A stretch of DNA of 10,910 bases, taken from positions 1-10,910 of the forward strand of contig JBKPDY010000156.1 of assembly GCA_046728155.1 (NCBI GenBank), given 5' to 3'. How positions within the stretch are numbered: position 1 is the stretch's first letter; each line of letters opens with the position of its first letter. Below are positions 1 through 6,446 of this stretch, in pieces. Source of the DNA: CAWDLX01 sp046728155 (GTDB taxonomy: Bacteria; Actinomycetota; Actinomycetes; Mycobacteriales; Micromonosporaceae). The notes under the pieces were generated by a model. The model was not told where the DNA came from. It was given only the letters and a program-made list of their open reading frames with translations, and did no database searches. Made by a program: the position numbers and the translations under genes.

Positions 1-345
1 GATGACCCGAAGCGCTACGCCAACGCGAAAGCCCGCAAGAACTACGCCGGCACCTCGCCGATCACCCGGGCTTCCGGAACGAAGAAGACTGTGTTGGCCC
101 GCCACGTCCGCAACGACCGTCTCGGCGACGCTGTGCACCAGTGGGCACTCGGTGCTCTACGCGGATCGCCCGGCGCCCGCGCCTATTACGACGCGATGCG
201 AGCTCGACACATCGGCCACCATGCCGCTCTACGCCAGCTCGGCAACCGCCTTGTCGGCATCCTCCACGGCTGCCTGAAGACACGCACTGACTATGACGAG
301 AACCGGGCCTGGGAGGGTGTCACGGGGCTCGTGGAATTTCGGTGA
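1..345 (+). pseudogene. IS110-family transposase, C-terminal part, interrupted by an IS256-family element
   Basis: The frame is open from the window edge and encodes the C-terminal Transposase_20-type domain of IS110 recombinases. Recognisable stretches are DPKRYANAKARKNYAGTSPI, the RASG block with the serine at 73-75 that corresponds by position to the family's catalytic serine, and ALRQLGNRLVGILHGCL near the end. The N-terminal RuvC-like DEDD domain lies outside the window. The last residues (after about base 314) and the stop at 343-345 come from the terminal repeat of the inserted IS256-type element, not from IS110. The original end continues at 1811-1835; joining 1-314 to 1811-1835 gives an in-frame YDENRAWEHYNARNA and a TGA stop. 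IS110 enzymes are known to be guided by a bridge RNA, but in the IS110 subgroup that RNA lies upstream of the gene and would be outside this window. The product lacks its native last 9 residues or so and may be inactive. Confidence 0.85.
306..314. repeat. Target-site duplication, left copy (ggcctggga)
   Basis: This 9-bp sequence recurs exactly at 1802-1810 and brackets the IS256-family element. IS256-family transposition is known to duplicate 8-9 bp. The next base outward differs (g at 305, c at 1801), so 9 bp is the maximum length. Removing 315-1810 restores the IS110 reading frame. Confidence 0.8.
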
Positions 346-1801
346 CGATCCCATCTGAATGTTAGGCGGCGGTTCCGACAATTTCGGGCGGTCGGGCGGT
401 GGATGGGTGGGCGTGTCGGCGTAGGGCGGCGACGAGTTGGGGCATTTGCTTGTAGCCCCTGAGGCGGCGGAATGAGCGTTGGGCGTTGAGCATGCCGGCG
501 GCGGTCCAGCGCAGCACCATTTCTCCATCCCGCCAGCGGGTAACGTTCCGGTTCGTCGTGCGGGCGATGGAGATCATGGACTCCACGGGATTCGAGCTGG
601 TCAGCGTCGTGGCGAGGGTGCCGGTGATGCCGAGACGGGCCACGGTGAACAGCTCGGGCAGGCCCTCGCGCAGTGACGCGGCCGCACCGGGGTGCTTGCG
701 CTGCAACGCGGTGGCCAACGCCTTGGCATCGCGCAGGCCCGCGGCCGCGTCCGGGTTGTTCAACGCACGCACGAGTTTCAGGTCGACCCAGCCGCGCTCG
801 GACTCGGGCAGATGCTCGGCCACGTTCCGTCGCTTATGGACAGTACAGCGCTGAATTGCCGCTGTGGCGCCGAACACGGCGGTCACCGCCGCCGACAACG
901 CTTTGGCACCATCGATGACGACCAGCAACCCGTCCCCGGCGTCCAGGCCGCGGGAGACCAGATCGGAGAGCAGGTGGGTGACCACGGTCTTGTTCTCAGT
1001 CGAGCCCTCCCACAGCCCGACCGGCACCTTCGTCCCGTCGGCGGTGATGGCCAACGCGACCACGCAGCAGTGCTCGGCGATGTGCTCCCCGTCGATCATC
1101 AGCACCTTGATATCAAGAGCATTCAGATCTCGGGCCAGCAACTCGGCCAACGCGGTCTTGGTCTGGGCCACGAACCGGCGCGAGACCGCCGACCGGCTCG
1201 TCGCGCTCGCCGCCTCCTCAACGTCGTGGCCGACGGGTTCGGCCGCCGCAATGTGCCGGCGAGTCGCCAGCCCGGCCAGCATCCGCTCCATCACCACGTG
1301 CGTCAGCTGATCCTCCGCCGAGAACAGTTGATAGGCCGGCAGCGGCACCTCACGCCCGTCGGTGGTTCGCGCGCGTGGGCGGGTCACCGGCACCCGCCGC
1401 CCGCCCAGCACCACCGAGCCCTTCTCACGGCCGTGGCGCGTGGCGATCCGGTCCGCGTCGTGCCGGCCCTTCGGCCCGCACACCGCCCTCATCTCAGCGT
1501 CGAACATCGTCTGCATCACCGCCATCCCGGCGGCCACACTGATCGCCAGCAATCCTTCTTGCGCCACCGTGGCGATATCGGCCAGCGTGAGCTGCACGTC
1601 GGCCGGCAGGTCGGCCACGCCCAGCTGTTCGAGCTGCACGGCGGTGTCGGTTGTCGACACCACCCGCACAGTCGGTACGGTCTTCACAGCGGTCCCCTTC
1701 CTTCGGGATGTTTCTTGGCGGAATCACCCGAAGACCTACCACTCGGAAGGCCTCAGGTGGGGGACCGCCACATCAACTTCCACGAAGGCCCGGACACGCT
1801 C
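315..1801 (-). mobile_element. IS256 (Mutator) family insertion sequence, apparently complete
   Basis: The element is about 1.49 kb with one transposase gene on the minus strand and imperfect terminal inverted repeats. The left end (from about 315) contains gtgtc, then ctcgtggaa, then a tccc block. The right end read on the minus strand (from about 1801) contains gtgtc, then ttcgtggaa, then ggtccccc, in the same order with a 2-base length difference at the extreme tip. It is bounded by the 9-bp duplication at 306-314 and 1802-1810 and sits inside an IS110 transposase gene. The exact outer base of each end is uncertain by 1-2 bases. The intact gene, recognisable ends and perfect target duplication suggest a fairly recent insertion. 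Confidence 0.82.
362..1687 (-). CDS. IS256 (Mutator) family transposase
   Basis: This 441-aa protein carries the full Transposase_mut (DDE, RNase H-fold) layout. Catalytic aspartates are D199 (in VLMIDGEHI) and D259 (in LLVVIDGAKAL). The family's C-x2-H signature is C281/H284 (QRCTVHKRRNV), and the catalytic glutamate is E369 (SSNPVESM). The N-terminal 120 residues hold the usual GREKGSVVLGGRRVPVTRPR segment. The length is normal for actinobacterial members (about 400-440 aa) and the frame is unbroken. The start is GTG at 1685-1687, preceded on the minus strand by a purine-rich ribosome binding site (gaaggaagggga). It moves the surrounding element by cut-and-paste or copy-out transposition. 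Nothing looks defective, so it may still be active. Confidence 0.95.
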   Translation of the reverse strand: MKTVPTVRVVSTTDTAVQLEQLGVADLPADVQLTLADIATVAQEGLLAISVAAGMAVMQTMFDAEMRAVCGPKGRHDADRIATRHGREKGSVVLGGRRVPVTRPRARTTDGREVPLPAYQLFSAEDQLTHVVMERMLAGLATRRHIAAAEPVGHDVEEAASATSRSAVSRRFVAQTKTALAELLARDLNALDIKVLMIDGEHIAEHCCVVALAITADGTKVPVGLWEGSTENKTVVTHLLSDLVSRGLDAGDGLLVVIDGAKALSAAVTAVFGATAAIQRCTVHKRRNVAEHLPESERGWVDLKLVRALNNPDAAAGLRDAKALATALQRKHPGAAASLREGLPELFTVARLGITGTLATTLTSSNPVESMISIARTTNRNVTRWRDGEMVLRWTAAGMLNAQRSFRRLRGYKQMPQLVAALRRHAHPSTARPPEIVGTAA

Positions 1802-1810
1802 GGCCTGGGA
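1802..1810. repeat. Target-site duplication, right copy (ggcctggga)
   Basis: Exact copy of 306-314, immediately outside the right end of the IS256-family element. It encodes part of the IS110 tail (AWE) in the frame that is restored when the element is removed. Confidence 0.8.
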
Positions 1811-1860
1811 ACACTACAACGCCAGAAACGCTTGACAAAACGATTCCTGGGATGTCTGCC
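1811..1860 (+). pseudogene. Displaced 3' end of the interrupted IS110 transposase and probable IS110 right end
   Basis: Bases 1811-1835 encode the last codons (HYNARNA, stop TGA 1833-1835) of the IS110 transposase that begins at the left edge of the window. They were separated from it by the IS256-family insertion. The following bases up to about 1860 (cttgacaaaacg, then gggatgtct) are probably the short non-coding right end of the IS110 element; I infer this from their position and cannot place the exact boundary. Less than 60 bases separate the stop from the next gene's promoter, so there is no room for a 3' guide RNA of the IS1111 type. Confidence 0.65.
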
Positions 1861-1888
1861 GAGAGTCGGACGTCCTGCCATAGTCCGG

Positions 1889-1894
1889 TAGCCT
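1889..1894 (+). promoter_or_regulatory. Candidate -10 element (TAGCCT) for a leaderless transcript
   Basis: TAGCCT matches the actinobacterial TAnnnT -10 pattern and ends 6 bases before the GTG at 1901. This spacing would start the transcript at or next to the start codon. No Shine-Dalgarno sequence is seen upstream of that GTG. No convincing -35 is visible. Confidence 0.45.
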
Positions 1895-1900
1895 CACCCT

Positions 1901-2197
1901 GTGGCCGCGGACGACCTTGAGGTGCTATCCGCAGAACTTCGGTCAACGGCGGGGGTTGAGGCCAACGGCGAGGTGTTATGTCCACTCAGCGACGCCCCCG
2001 CGGTCATCAATGCTCTTGCTGAGTCTGGCCGCCTGGTCCTGGGTCTCGACCTGCGCAGCTACAGCGACGATGGCTCCTTCTACGAGAACGCTTGGAGCTT
2101 CTATGACGGGACAGACGTCATGGCCGCACGTGATTCCGCGCTACTGGCCCTGAGTCGAGCCGATCTACCTGGGGACTGGGTGCTCATCACCTGGTGA
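1901..2197 (+). CDS. Hypothetical small acidic protein (98 aa)
   Basis: I do not recognise this family. The protein is 98 aa, soluble and acidic, with no signal peptide or membrane segment. It reads as a short N-terminal helix (DDLEVLSAELRSTAG), then a possible beta-rich core (GRLVLGLDLRSYSDDGSF, ENAWSFYDGTDV), a helix (ARDSALLALSRAD) and a terminal strand (WVLITW). The GTG start is chosen because a TAnnnT -10 lies just upstream and the whole frame has coding-like third-position GC. It sits alone between the IS110 right end and a second IS110 scrap, so it could be either host DNA or sequence caught between two IS copies. Single-domain proteins of this size include immunity proteins, but nothing here identifies it as one. 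Confidence 0.6.
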   Translation: MAADDLEVLSAELRSTAGVEANGEVLCPLSDAPAVINALAESGRLVLGLDLRSYSDDGSFYENAWSFYDGTDVMAARDSALLALSRADLPGDWVLITW

Positions 2198-2227
2198 CAC
2201 GGCTCGGCAGTGAACAGCGACGTCCGC

Positions 2228-2333
2228 TTATGCCGCGGTGCGCAACCGGAGATCGGCCACTATGCCAGCTCGGCAACTGCCTCGTGGGCATCTGGTACGG
2301 CTGTGTCAAGACCAACACCGCCTACGACGAACA
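2228..2333 (+). pseudogene. Degenerate IS110-family transposase fragment (second copy)
   Basis: This stretch is homologous to about 187-300 of the first IS110 copy. Shared blocks are atcggccac, then agctcggcaac, then gtgggcatct...ggctg...aag, then tacgacga. The translation CQLGNCLVGIWYGCVKTNTAYDE parallels RQLGNRLVGILHGCLKTRTDYDE. A deletion of about 10 bases near 2265 relative to the first copy shifts the frame, and a further single-base loss lies near 2250. Similarity fades on both sides, so only about 105 bp remain. An open frame runs from here into the NYN gene, but its first 76 codons come from this scrap and the following spacer and are not believed to be part of that protein. Confidence 0.72.
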
Positions 2334-2408
2334 CATCATGGTCGGCCGGTGCTGGAAAGCCTATGGTCGGACCTCGATGTGCTCGGCAACGGGCTTCTCC
2401 ACTGGGCG

Positions 2409-2414
2409 TAGGCT
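2409..2414 (+). promoter_or_regulatory. Candidate -10 element (TAGGCT) for the NYN-LOTUS gene
   Basis: TAGGCT fits TAnnnT and is separated by 7 bases from the GTG at 2422, the geometry of leaderless actinobacterial promoters. It supports 2422 over the upstream GTG at 2194 as the start. No clear -35 is visible. Confidence 0.5.
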
Positions 2415-2421
2415 GTCGCCC

Positions 2422-3495
2422 GTGGATCAAGAAGAACGCATCGCCCTGTTCCTTGACTACGAGAACCTCGCTCTCGGGGCCCGCGACAACCTTGGCGGCA
2501 TGGCCTTTGACTTTCGTCCGATCGCTGATGCCCTCGCGGAGCGGGGACGGGTGGTGGTCCGTAGGGCCTACGCCGACTGGTCGTTCTTCGACGAGGATCG
2601 CCGGATGCTCACGCGCTCACATGTCGAGCTCATCGAGATACCTCAGCGGATGGGAGCCTCGCGCAAGAATGCCGCCGACATTAAGATGGCTGTCGATGCC
2701 ATGGAGCTAGCCTTCGAGCGCGAGTACATCTCGACGTTCGCGATCTGTACCGGTGACAGCGACTTCACCCCGCTGGTCCACAAGCTCCGCGAACTCAACA
2801 AGCGCGTCATCGGTGTCGGAGTCGAGGGGTCCACCTCGGCGCTGTTGCCGCCGGCTTGCGACGAGTTCCTCTACTACGACCGCCTTGAGGGAGTCGAGAT
2901 CCACTCCATGCGTACCAGGCCCGGCCGGCCCGTCCGGCCGGCCGGGCCGGAGCAGCAACGTGTGGAGCTGGAACCCGAACCCCAACCAGCGGCCGAGGAA
3001 TCCGCACGCAACGTCGACACGCTCGCGGTCCTTGTCGCTCAGACGGTGGCCGGTCTTCAGGGCAGTTCCAGCGGCGCTGTAACCGCGTCGACGCTCAAGC
3101 GGACGCTGCTCAGGAAGGATCCGACCTTCAGCGAGTCCGACTACGGGTTTCGCACCTTCGGGGAGCTGCTGCGGCACCTGGCCGAGCGCAACGTGGTCGA
3201 GCTGGCCGAAGGACCGGCCAAAGGCGACCCAGAGGTCTCCCTGCCCGAGCACGGCGACCGGGAGGACGCGTTCGCGCTGTTGCGATCCGTGGTCCTCGAC
3301 GTTGCCGGCAGCGACCGTGTGGTAGCGCTTTCTGGTCTGAAGAACCAGCTTCGCCGGGTACGACCGGACTTCAGCGAAAAGAAGCTCGGCTACCGTAGCT
3401 TCCTGCAATTCTGCAAGGCGGCCGCCACCAGCGCAGCCGTCGATCTGCAGTGGAGTCCCGAGGCCGACGACTATCTACTCACCGCCAAAGCATGA
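2422..3495 (+). CDS. NYN-domain (PIN-like) ribonuclease-type protein with two LOTUS/OST-HTH domains
   Basis: This is a 357-aa soluble protein. Residues 5-158 form a LabA/DUF88-type NYN domain, a PIN-like metal-dependent nuclease fold. Acidic site residues are D12 (LFLDYEN), D86 and D92 (NAADIKMAVDAM), and D112/D114 (ICTGDSDFTPLV). A Pro/Arg/Glu-rich linker (about 162-195) follows. Residues 199-265 and 281-355 are two OST-HTH/LOTUS domains, each with the pattern 'L+..L...P.FSE...G++SF..' (DPTFSESDYGFRTFGELLRH and RPDFSEKKLGYRSFLQFCK). LOTUS domains are known to bind RNA, including G-rich or G-quadruplex RNA, and NYN-LOTUS proteins resemble the core of eukaryotic MARF1. The likely role is RNA cleavage or processing; its target is unknown. 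The GTG start at 2422 is favoured by the -10 seven bases upstream and because the conserved fold begins six residues in. The gene appears to stand alone. Confidence 0.9.
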   Translation: MDQEERIALFLDYENLALGARDNLGGMAFDFRPIADALAERGRVVVRRAYADWSFFDEDRRMLTRSHVELIEIPQRMGASRKNAADIKMAVDAMELAFEREYISTFAICTGDSDFTPLVHKLRELNKRVIGVGVEGSTSALLPPACDEFLYYDRLEGVEIHSMRTRPGRPVRPAGPEQQRVELEPEPQPAAEESARNVDTLAVLVAQTVAGLQGSSSGAVTASTLKRTLLRKDPTFSESDYGFRTFGELLRHLAERNVVELAEGPAKGDPEVSLPEHGDREDAFALLRSVVLDVAGSDRVVALSGLKNQLRRVRPDFSEKKLGYRSFLQFCKAAATSAAVDLQWSPEADDYLLTAKA

Positions 3496-3513
3496 CAAGG
3501 GACCCCACCCCAG

Positions 3514-3527
3514 CGGCGCAAGCGCCG
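3514..3527 (+). terminator. Short GC hairpin after the NYN-LOTUS gene
   Basis: cggcg-caag-cgccg forms a 5-bp GC stem with a 4-base loop, 18 bases after the stop codon. No T-run follows, as is common for actinobacterial terminators, so the call is tentative. Confidence 0.35.
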
Positions 3528-3569
3528 AGTGGAGCCCAAAGGCACGAGAGCCGCTAAATGCGCGCATTG

Positions 3570-3651
3570 TCATGCGGTGAGTCGTGCGCTCATGCCGATG
3601 ACAGCGCGCTCCTAGCGTCATGCCTTCTGCAAGAAGCGAGCATGAGCGCGC
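3570..3651. repeat. Short tandem and inverted repeats in a convergent intergenic region
   Basis: Two related units of about 21 bases abut at 3570-3590 and 3590-3610. Each starts with tcatgc and ends with gcgct. The second contains catgccgatga, which folds on itself (CAT-gccg-ATG). An 11-base inverted partner of gtgcgctcatg (3585-3595) occurs at 3641-3651 (catgagcgcgc, one mismatch). The unit at 3590-3610 recurs with two mismatches at 6587-6607, also between two convergent genes. It may act as a bidirectional terminator or be a dispersed repeat; the sequence does not decide. Confidence 0.5.
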
Positions 3652-3757
3652 GGTGGGTGGGCAGACCGGCGGCGCGTGGGTGTTGAGCTCGGCTGGCATG
3701 CCCACGTGGGGTCAGTGGTAAGGCCGTCGGCGCGCGCCCCGCTGATATGGCCGTTGG

Positions 3758-4903
3758 TCACCCTGATGCCGATGGGTGGGGGCCGCCTCGAAGTGGGCGG
3801 TTGGACAAGGCGCGGCCCTCGTTGTCCCGAACTCTGGGCTCGTAATGGGCGAAGAACACTTTGGCGACGAGCTCGCGGCGGCTGCGGACGCCGGTCTTGT
3901 CGAAGATGCTCTTGAAGTGTTGCTGCACAGTGTGCGATGAGATGACCAGCGCTCGGGCGATCTCGACGATCGAGTTGCCCTGTAGGACGAGTCGCGTGAC
4001 GTCCTTTTCCCGTTCGGTGAGTCCGTAGACCGACATCATTAACGTGGTGATCCGGGCAGGGTGCGCGGGTTCGACGATGATCGCGACCCGTCGAAGTCCG
4101 GTCGCGACGAGGGCGGCAGCGTGCACGATGATCCAGATCCCGGATTGACCGAGTACCCTCGCCATCGCGACGTGCCCGGGATCTTCGGGTCCGGTCGCGC
4201 TGCGCAGGGCGATTGCCGCGACGGACGTCAAGCAGCTGGGTAGTTTGCCTTTGTCCCCGTCGCCGTCGGGCAAGTCCGCGAGCCAGCGGTCGACCCCGGG
4301 CGAGCCCGACTCGACCTGGAGGTTGGCGTCGAGCACGACGAGCCCGGGAGCGTCTGAACATTCGGGATCGACCGCCTCGCCCATGAGCAGTGCCCGTCGA
4401 GCACCGTTCGCGAGGTATGGCGCAACCTCGCGGAGGAAGTCCTTGTCGGCCCTGTCGAACATCGGCTGGCCTGGTGCGCGGTAGAGTGCCATCGCCCCCC
4501 ACACGTCGCCGGACCGCGTCCGCAGGGCGGTGATCATCTCCTGATCGCCGCCAAGCTGGATGTTGGCCTGCCATCTCGGCGTACCAGTCGGGTCGCCGCC
4601 GGTGACCTCGTGCAGTGTCGACAGGCCGGCCTCGGAACGCACGACGTCCATGAGCTGGTGGACGTCGTCTCCGAGGTACTCATGCTCGAGCCACTGGGGT
4701 GGCAGTTTCGGAATGCCCTCGTCGAAGTGGCTGGTAATGAGGAGTGACGCTGGGTCGAGGGTGAAGAAGCACGGCGCCCAGTGATGCGGGATCGCTGTTG
4801 CGATCGGCTCGGTGCAGGCGCGCCAGAAGCTGACTAGGTCAAGGCCCTGGGTGCTCAGTCGGGCGATCTTGTCGCGTGCGCGTGCCCTGGCGTAGGCCAC
4901 CAC
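3758..4903 (-). CDS. LuxR-type (GerE HTH) transcriptional regulator with an N-terminal sensor-like region
   Basis: The C-terminus, from LTEREKDVTRLVLQGNSIVE to the VRSRRELVAKVFF block, is a GerE/LuxR helix-turn-helix with the recognition helix in SSHTVQQHFKSIF. A tail of about 28 residues follows. The N-terminal 290 residues look like a GAF-like sensor region (FWRACTEPIATAIPHHWAPC, DPASLLITSHFDEG, WGAMALYRAPGQPMF). There is no receiver domain, so this is not a standard two-component regulator. The frame is open back to ATG codons at 4993 and 4999. However, an upstream start would run through the palindrome at 4940-4955 and into the divergent gene. GTG at 4903, with a TACCGT -10 seven bases before it, gives 381 aa and is preferred; 4999 would give 413 aa. 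It is divergent from the hydrolase/Rossmann pair and probably regulates it and itself. Confidence 0.85.
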   Translation of the reverse strand: MVAYARARARDKIARLSTQGLDLVSFWRACTEPIATAIPHHWAPCFFTLDPASLLITSHFDEGIPKLPPQWLEHEYLGDDVHQLMDVVRSEAGLSTLHEVTGGDPTGTPRWQANIQLGGDQEMITALRTRSGDVWGAMALYRAPGQPMFDRADKDFLREVAPYLANGARRALLMGEAVDPECSDAPGLVVLDANLQVESGSPGVDRWLADLPDGDGDKGKLPSCLTSVAAIALRSATGPEDPGHVAMARVLGQSGIWIIVHAAALVATGLRRVAIIVEPAHPARITTLMMSVYGLTEREKDVTRLVLQGNSIVEIARALVISSHTVQQHFKSIFDKTGVRSRRELVAKVFFAHYEPRVRDNEGRALSNRPLRGGPHPSASG

Positions 4904-4910
4904 GTCTGTG

Positions 4911-4916
4911 ACGGTA
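4911..4916 (-). promoter_or_regulatory. Candidate -10 element (TACCGT) for the LuxR-type gene
   Basis: Read on the minus strand, TACCGT fits TAnnnT and lies 7 bases before GTG 4903, matching the leaderless arrangement at 2409-2422. It supports the shorter start of the regulator. The palindrome 4940-4955 would fall just upstream of the -35 region. Confidence 0.4.
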
Positions 4917-4939
4917 TCGCCGTAGGCGCAACGGTTAAC

Positions 4940-4955
4940 TACCACGTCGGTGGTA
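4940..4955. promoter_or_regulatory. Palindromic operator candidate TACCAC-GTCG-GTGGTA
   Basis: A perfect 6-bp inverted repeat with a 4-base spacer lies between the start regions of the divergent LuxR-type gene and the hydrolase gene. Dimeric LuxR/GerE regulators bind dyads of this size, so autoregulation and control of the hydrolase operon are plausible. The regulator's ATG-start reading frame would place this dyad inside coding sequence, an argument for the later start. Confidence 0.5.
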
Positions 4956-4991
4956 TGGCGAGCCAAGGTCGGGCTGCCGATCCTCGCAGTC

Positions 4992-5797
4992 ATGACCATT
5001 CACACAATCAGCAAGGACGTCAGCGTGCTGAGCGACTGCGCGCAGGTGTGCCGGGGATCGGCTTCATCCCGGTCAATGCCTTCGTCCTGCATGCTCAGGA
5101 GCCGGTCGTCGTCGATACCGGACTGGGTACGCCGGACAAGGACTTCGTCGCGGACCTCGCCCATGTGATCGACCCCGAGGACGTTCGGTGGATCTGGATC
5201 ACACATCCTGACCGCGACCACACCGGCGGCGTGCGGGCGCTACTCGAGGCAGCTCCCCATGCCCGGCTCGTCAGCACGTTCGGTGGCGTCGGCATCCTGT
5301 CGTGCGAGTGGGCCGTGCCGCTGGACAGGGTGTACCTGCTCAACCCGGGTCAGTCCCTCGACGTCGGTGACCGGGCCTTGACGGCCTTCCGTCCGCCCCT
5401 GTTCGACAGCCCGGTCACCACGGGATTCATCGACACCAGTTCCGGCACGATGTTCTCCTCCGACTGCTTCGGTGCCGCCATGCCCACCGCCGACTTGGCG
5501 ACCGGCCCAGACGTTCGGGACGCAGGTGACGTGCGCGAGGCGCAACTGCTGTGGGCCACTATGGACAGCCCGTGGGTCCGGTACGTCGAGCCGGTCAGGT
5601 TCCGCGCCAACGTCGATCGGATCAGGTCGATGGCGCCCGCAGCCGTGCTCAGCACCCACCTCCCGCCGGCCCTGGGCTACCCGGACGCGTTGTTCGACGA
5701 CGTGGGTGACGCTCCGCAAGCCCCCGAGTTCCCCATGCCCGATCAGCAAGCACTGGAAGAACTACTCGCGTCGTTCGCCCCGGTGGCGTCTGAATGA
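4992..5797 (+). CDS. Metallo-beta-lactamase-fold hydrolase, probably frameshifted near the N-terminus
   Basis: The main frame (in phase with 5048-5797) encodes an MBL-fold protein of about 250 aa. The metal-binding loop is THPDRDHTGG (histidine codon 5204, DH at 5216-5221), a H-x-D-x-D-H variant. It is followed by FIDTSSGTMFSSDCFGA, which carries the bridging aspartate, and by STHLPP with the last histidine. The layout resembles the oxygen-binding (ODP-like) MBL proteins related to flavodiiron enzymes, but no flavodoxin domain is present. The natural N-terminus seems to be ATG 4992 (MTIHTISKDVSVLSDCAQV) in another frame. It would run smoothly into VPGIGFIPVNAFVL if one gt of the gtgt at 5046-5049 were removed. 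Translation could restart at GTG 5048, giving about 249 aa. It overlaps the next gene by ATGA. The substrate is unknown. Confidence 0.8.
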
Positions 5798-6417
5798 GGA
5801 TCGCGATGTTCGGAGCCACCGGCAAGGTGGGCTCCGCGGTGCTGAGCATGGCCATTGACCGGGGCCATGAGGTACGCGTCCTGGCCCGGTCCAGGAAGCG
5901 CGTCCAGACCGTCGACCTCGACATCGAGGAGGGCGATGCGCTCGACCCCGATGCGGTCGCCAGGACGCTGCGCGGTTGTGATGCCGCCGCGTCAGCGCTC
6001 GGCGGCTTCGGCGATGCCGAGACCATCGACCACGGAACGACCAACATCATGACTGCCATGCGAGGTGCCGGGATCAAGCGCCTGGTCGTCATGCAGGGCT
6101 TCCACGTGCCGTTTCCCGGCGACCCTCGCAACGCCGGCGCACGCATCGTCAGCACCATGCTCCGTATCCGCAGCCCGCGCCTCGTGGCGAGCTCACACGC
6201 CTTGGGCAACATGCTCCGGGACTGCCATGACCTGGACTGGACACTGATCCGAGTGCCCTTAGTCACACCGGGACCAGCGACCGGCCGAATGCGGCAGGGA
6301 ACACTCCGACTCGGACTCCGGAGCCGAGTGACCACAGGCGACCTCGCGGAGGCGATGCTGACGGCTCTGGCGGATCCCACAACGGTGCGGACCGCCCCCA
6401 TAGTGTCCTCCCGATAA
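5794..6417 (+). CDS. NAD(P)-binding Rossmann-fold protein (atypical SDR / NmrA-like)
   Basis: This 207-aa protein opens with the dinucleotide-binding motif GATGKVG (residues 7-13) after MRIAMF. It continues with HEVRVLARSRKRV, a segment typical of NAD(P)H-binding atypical short-chain dehydrogenases, and IKRLVVMQGFHV in place of the usual catalytic strand. The classical YxxxK catalytic pair is not seen. LDWTLIRVPLVTPGPATG and TTGDLAEAMLTAL match the C-terminal half of the same family. The predicted role is a redox enzyme or an NADP(H)-sensing protein; the substrate is unknown. Its ATG overlaps the hydrolase stop (ATGA at 5794-5797), which suggests translational coupling and a shared transcript. 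Length (about 205-215 aa) is normal. Confidence 0.88.
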   Translation: MRIAMFGATGKVGSAVLSMAIDRGHEVRVLARSRKRVQTVDLDIEEGDALDPDAVARTLRGCDAAASALGGFGDAETIDHGTTNIMTAMRGAGIKRLVVMQGFHVPFPGDPRNAGARIVSTMLRIRSPRLVASSHALGNMLRDCHDLDWTLIRVPLVTPGPATGRMRQGTLRLGLRSRVTTGDLAEAMLTALADPTTVRTAPIVSSR

Positions 6418-6446
6418 TGGCATTGAGCGCTATAACTGCAAGTCGT

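Noticed and set aside
1832..1837. TTGACA as an outward -35 from the IS110 end driving the 98-aa gene
   Set aside because: No -10 occurs at 16-18 bases, and the candidate -10 at 1889 is more than 50 bases away.
692..1891. 399-aa plus-strand frame across the IS256 region
   Set aside because: It is antisense to the intact transposase, rich in Arg, His and Gln, and has no domain; a GC-rich shadow frame.
2194..2421. N-terminal extension of the NYN-LOTUS frame back to GTG 2194
   Set aside because: Its first 76 codons are an IS110 scrap plus spacer, the conserved fold begins after 2422, and a -10 element lies seven bases before GTG 2422.
2918..2948. GC-only inverted repeat (11-bp arms of ggcccggccgg)
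   Set aside because: It lies within the Pro/Arg linker of the NYN-LOTUS protein and is explained by CCG/GGC codon use; a regulatory role is not supported.
2707..3408. 233-aa minus-strand frame inside the NYN-LOTUS gene
   Set aside because: Antisense shadow with no recognisable domain.
3618..4574. 318-aa minus-strand frame overlapping the LuxR-type gene
   Set aside because: Arg/Pro-rich out-of-phase reading of a gene with clear LuxR domains.
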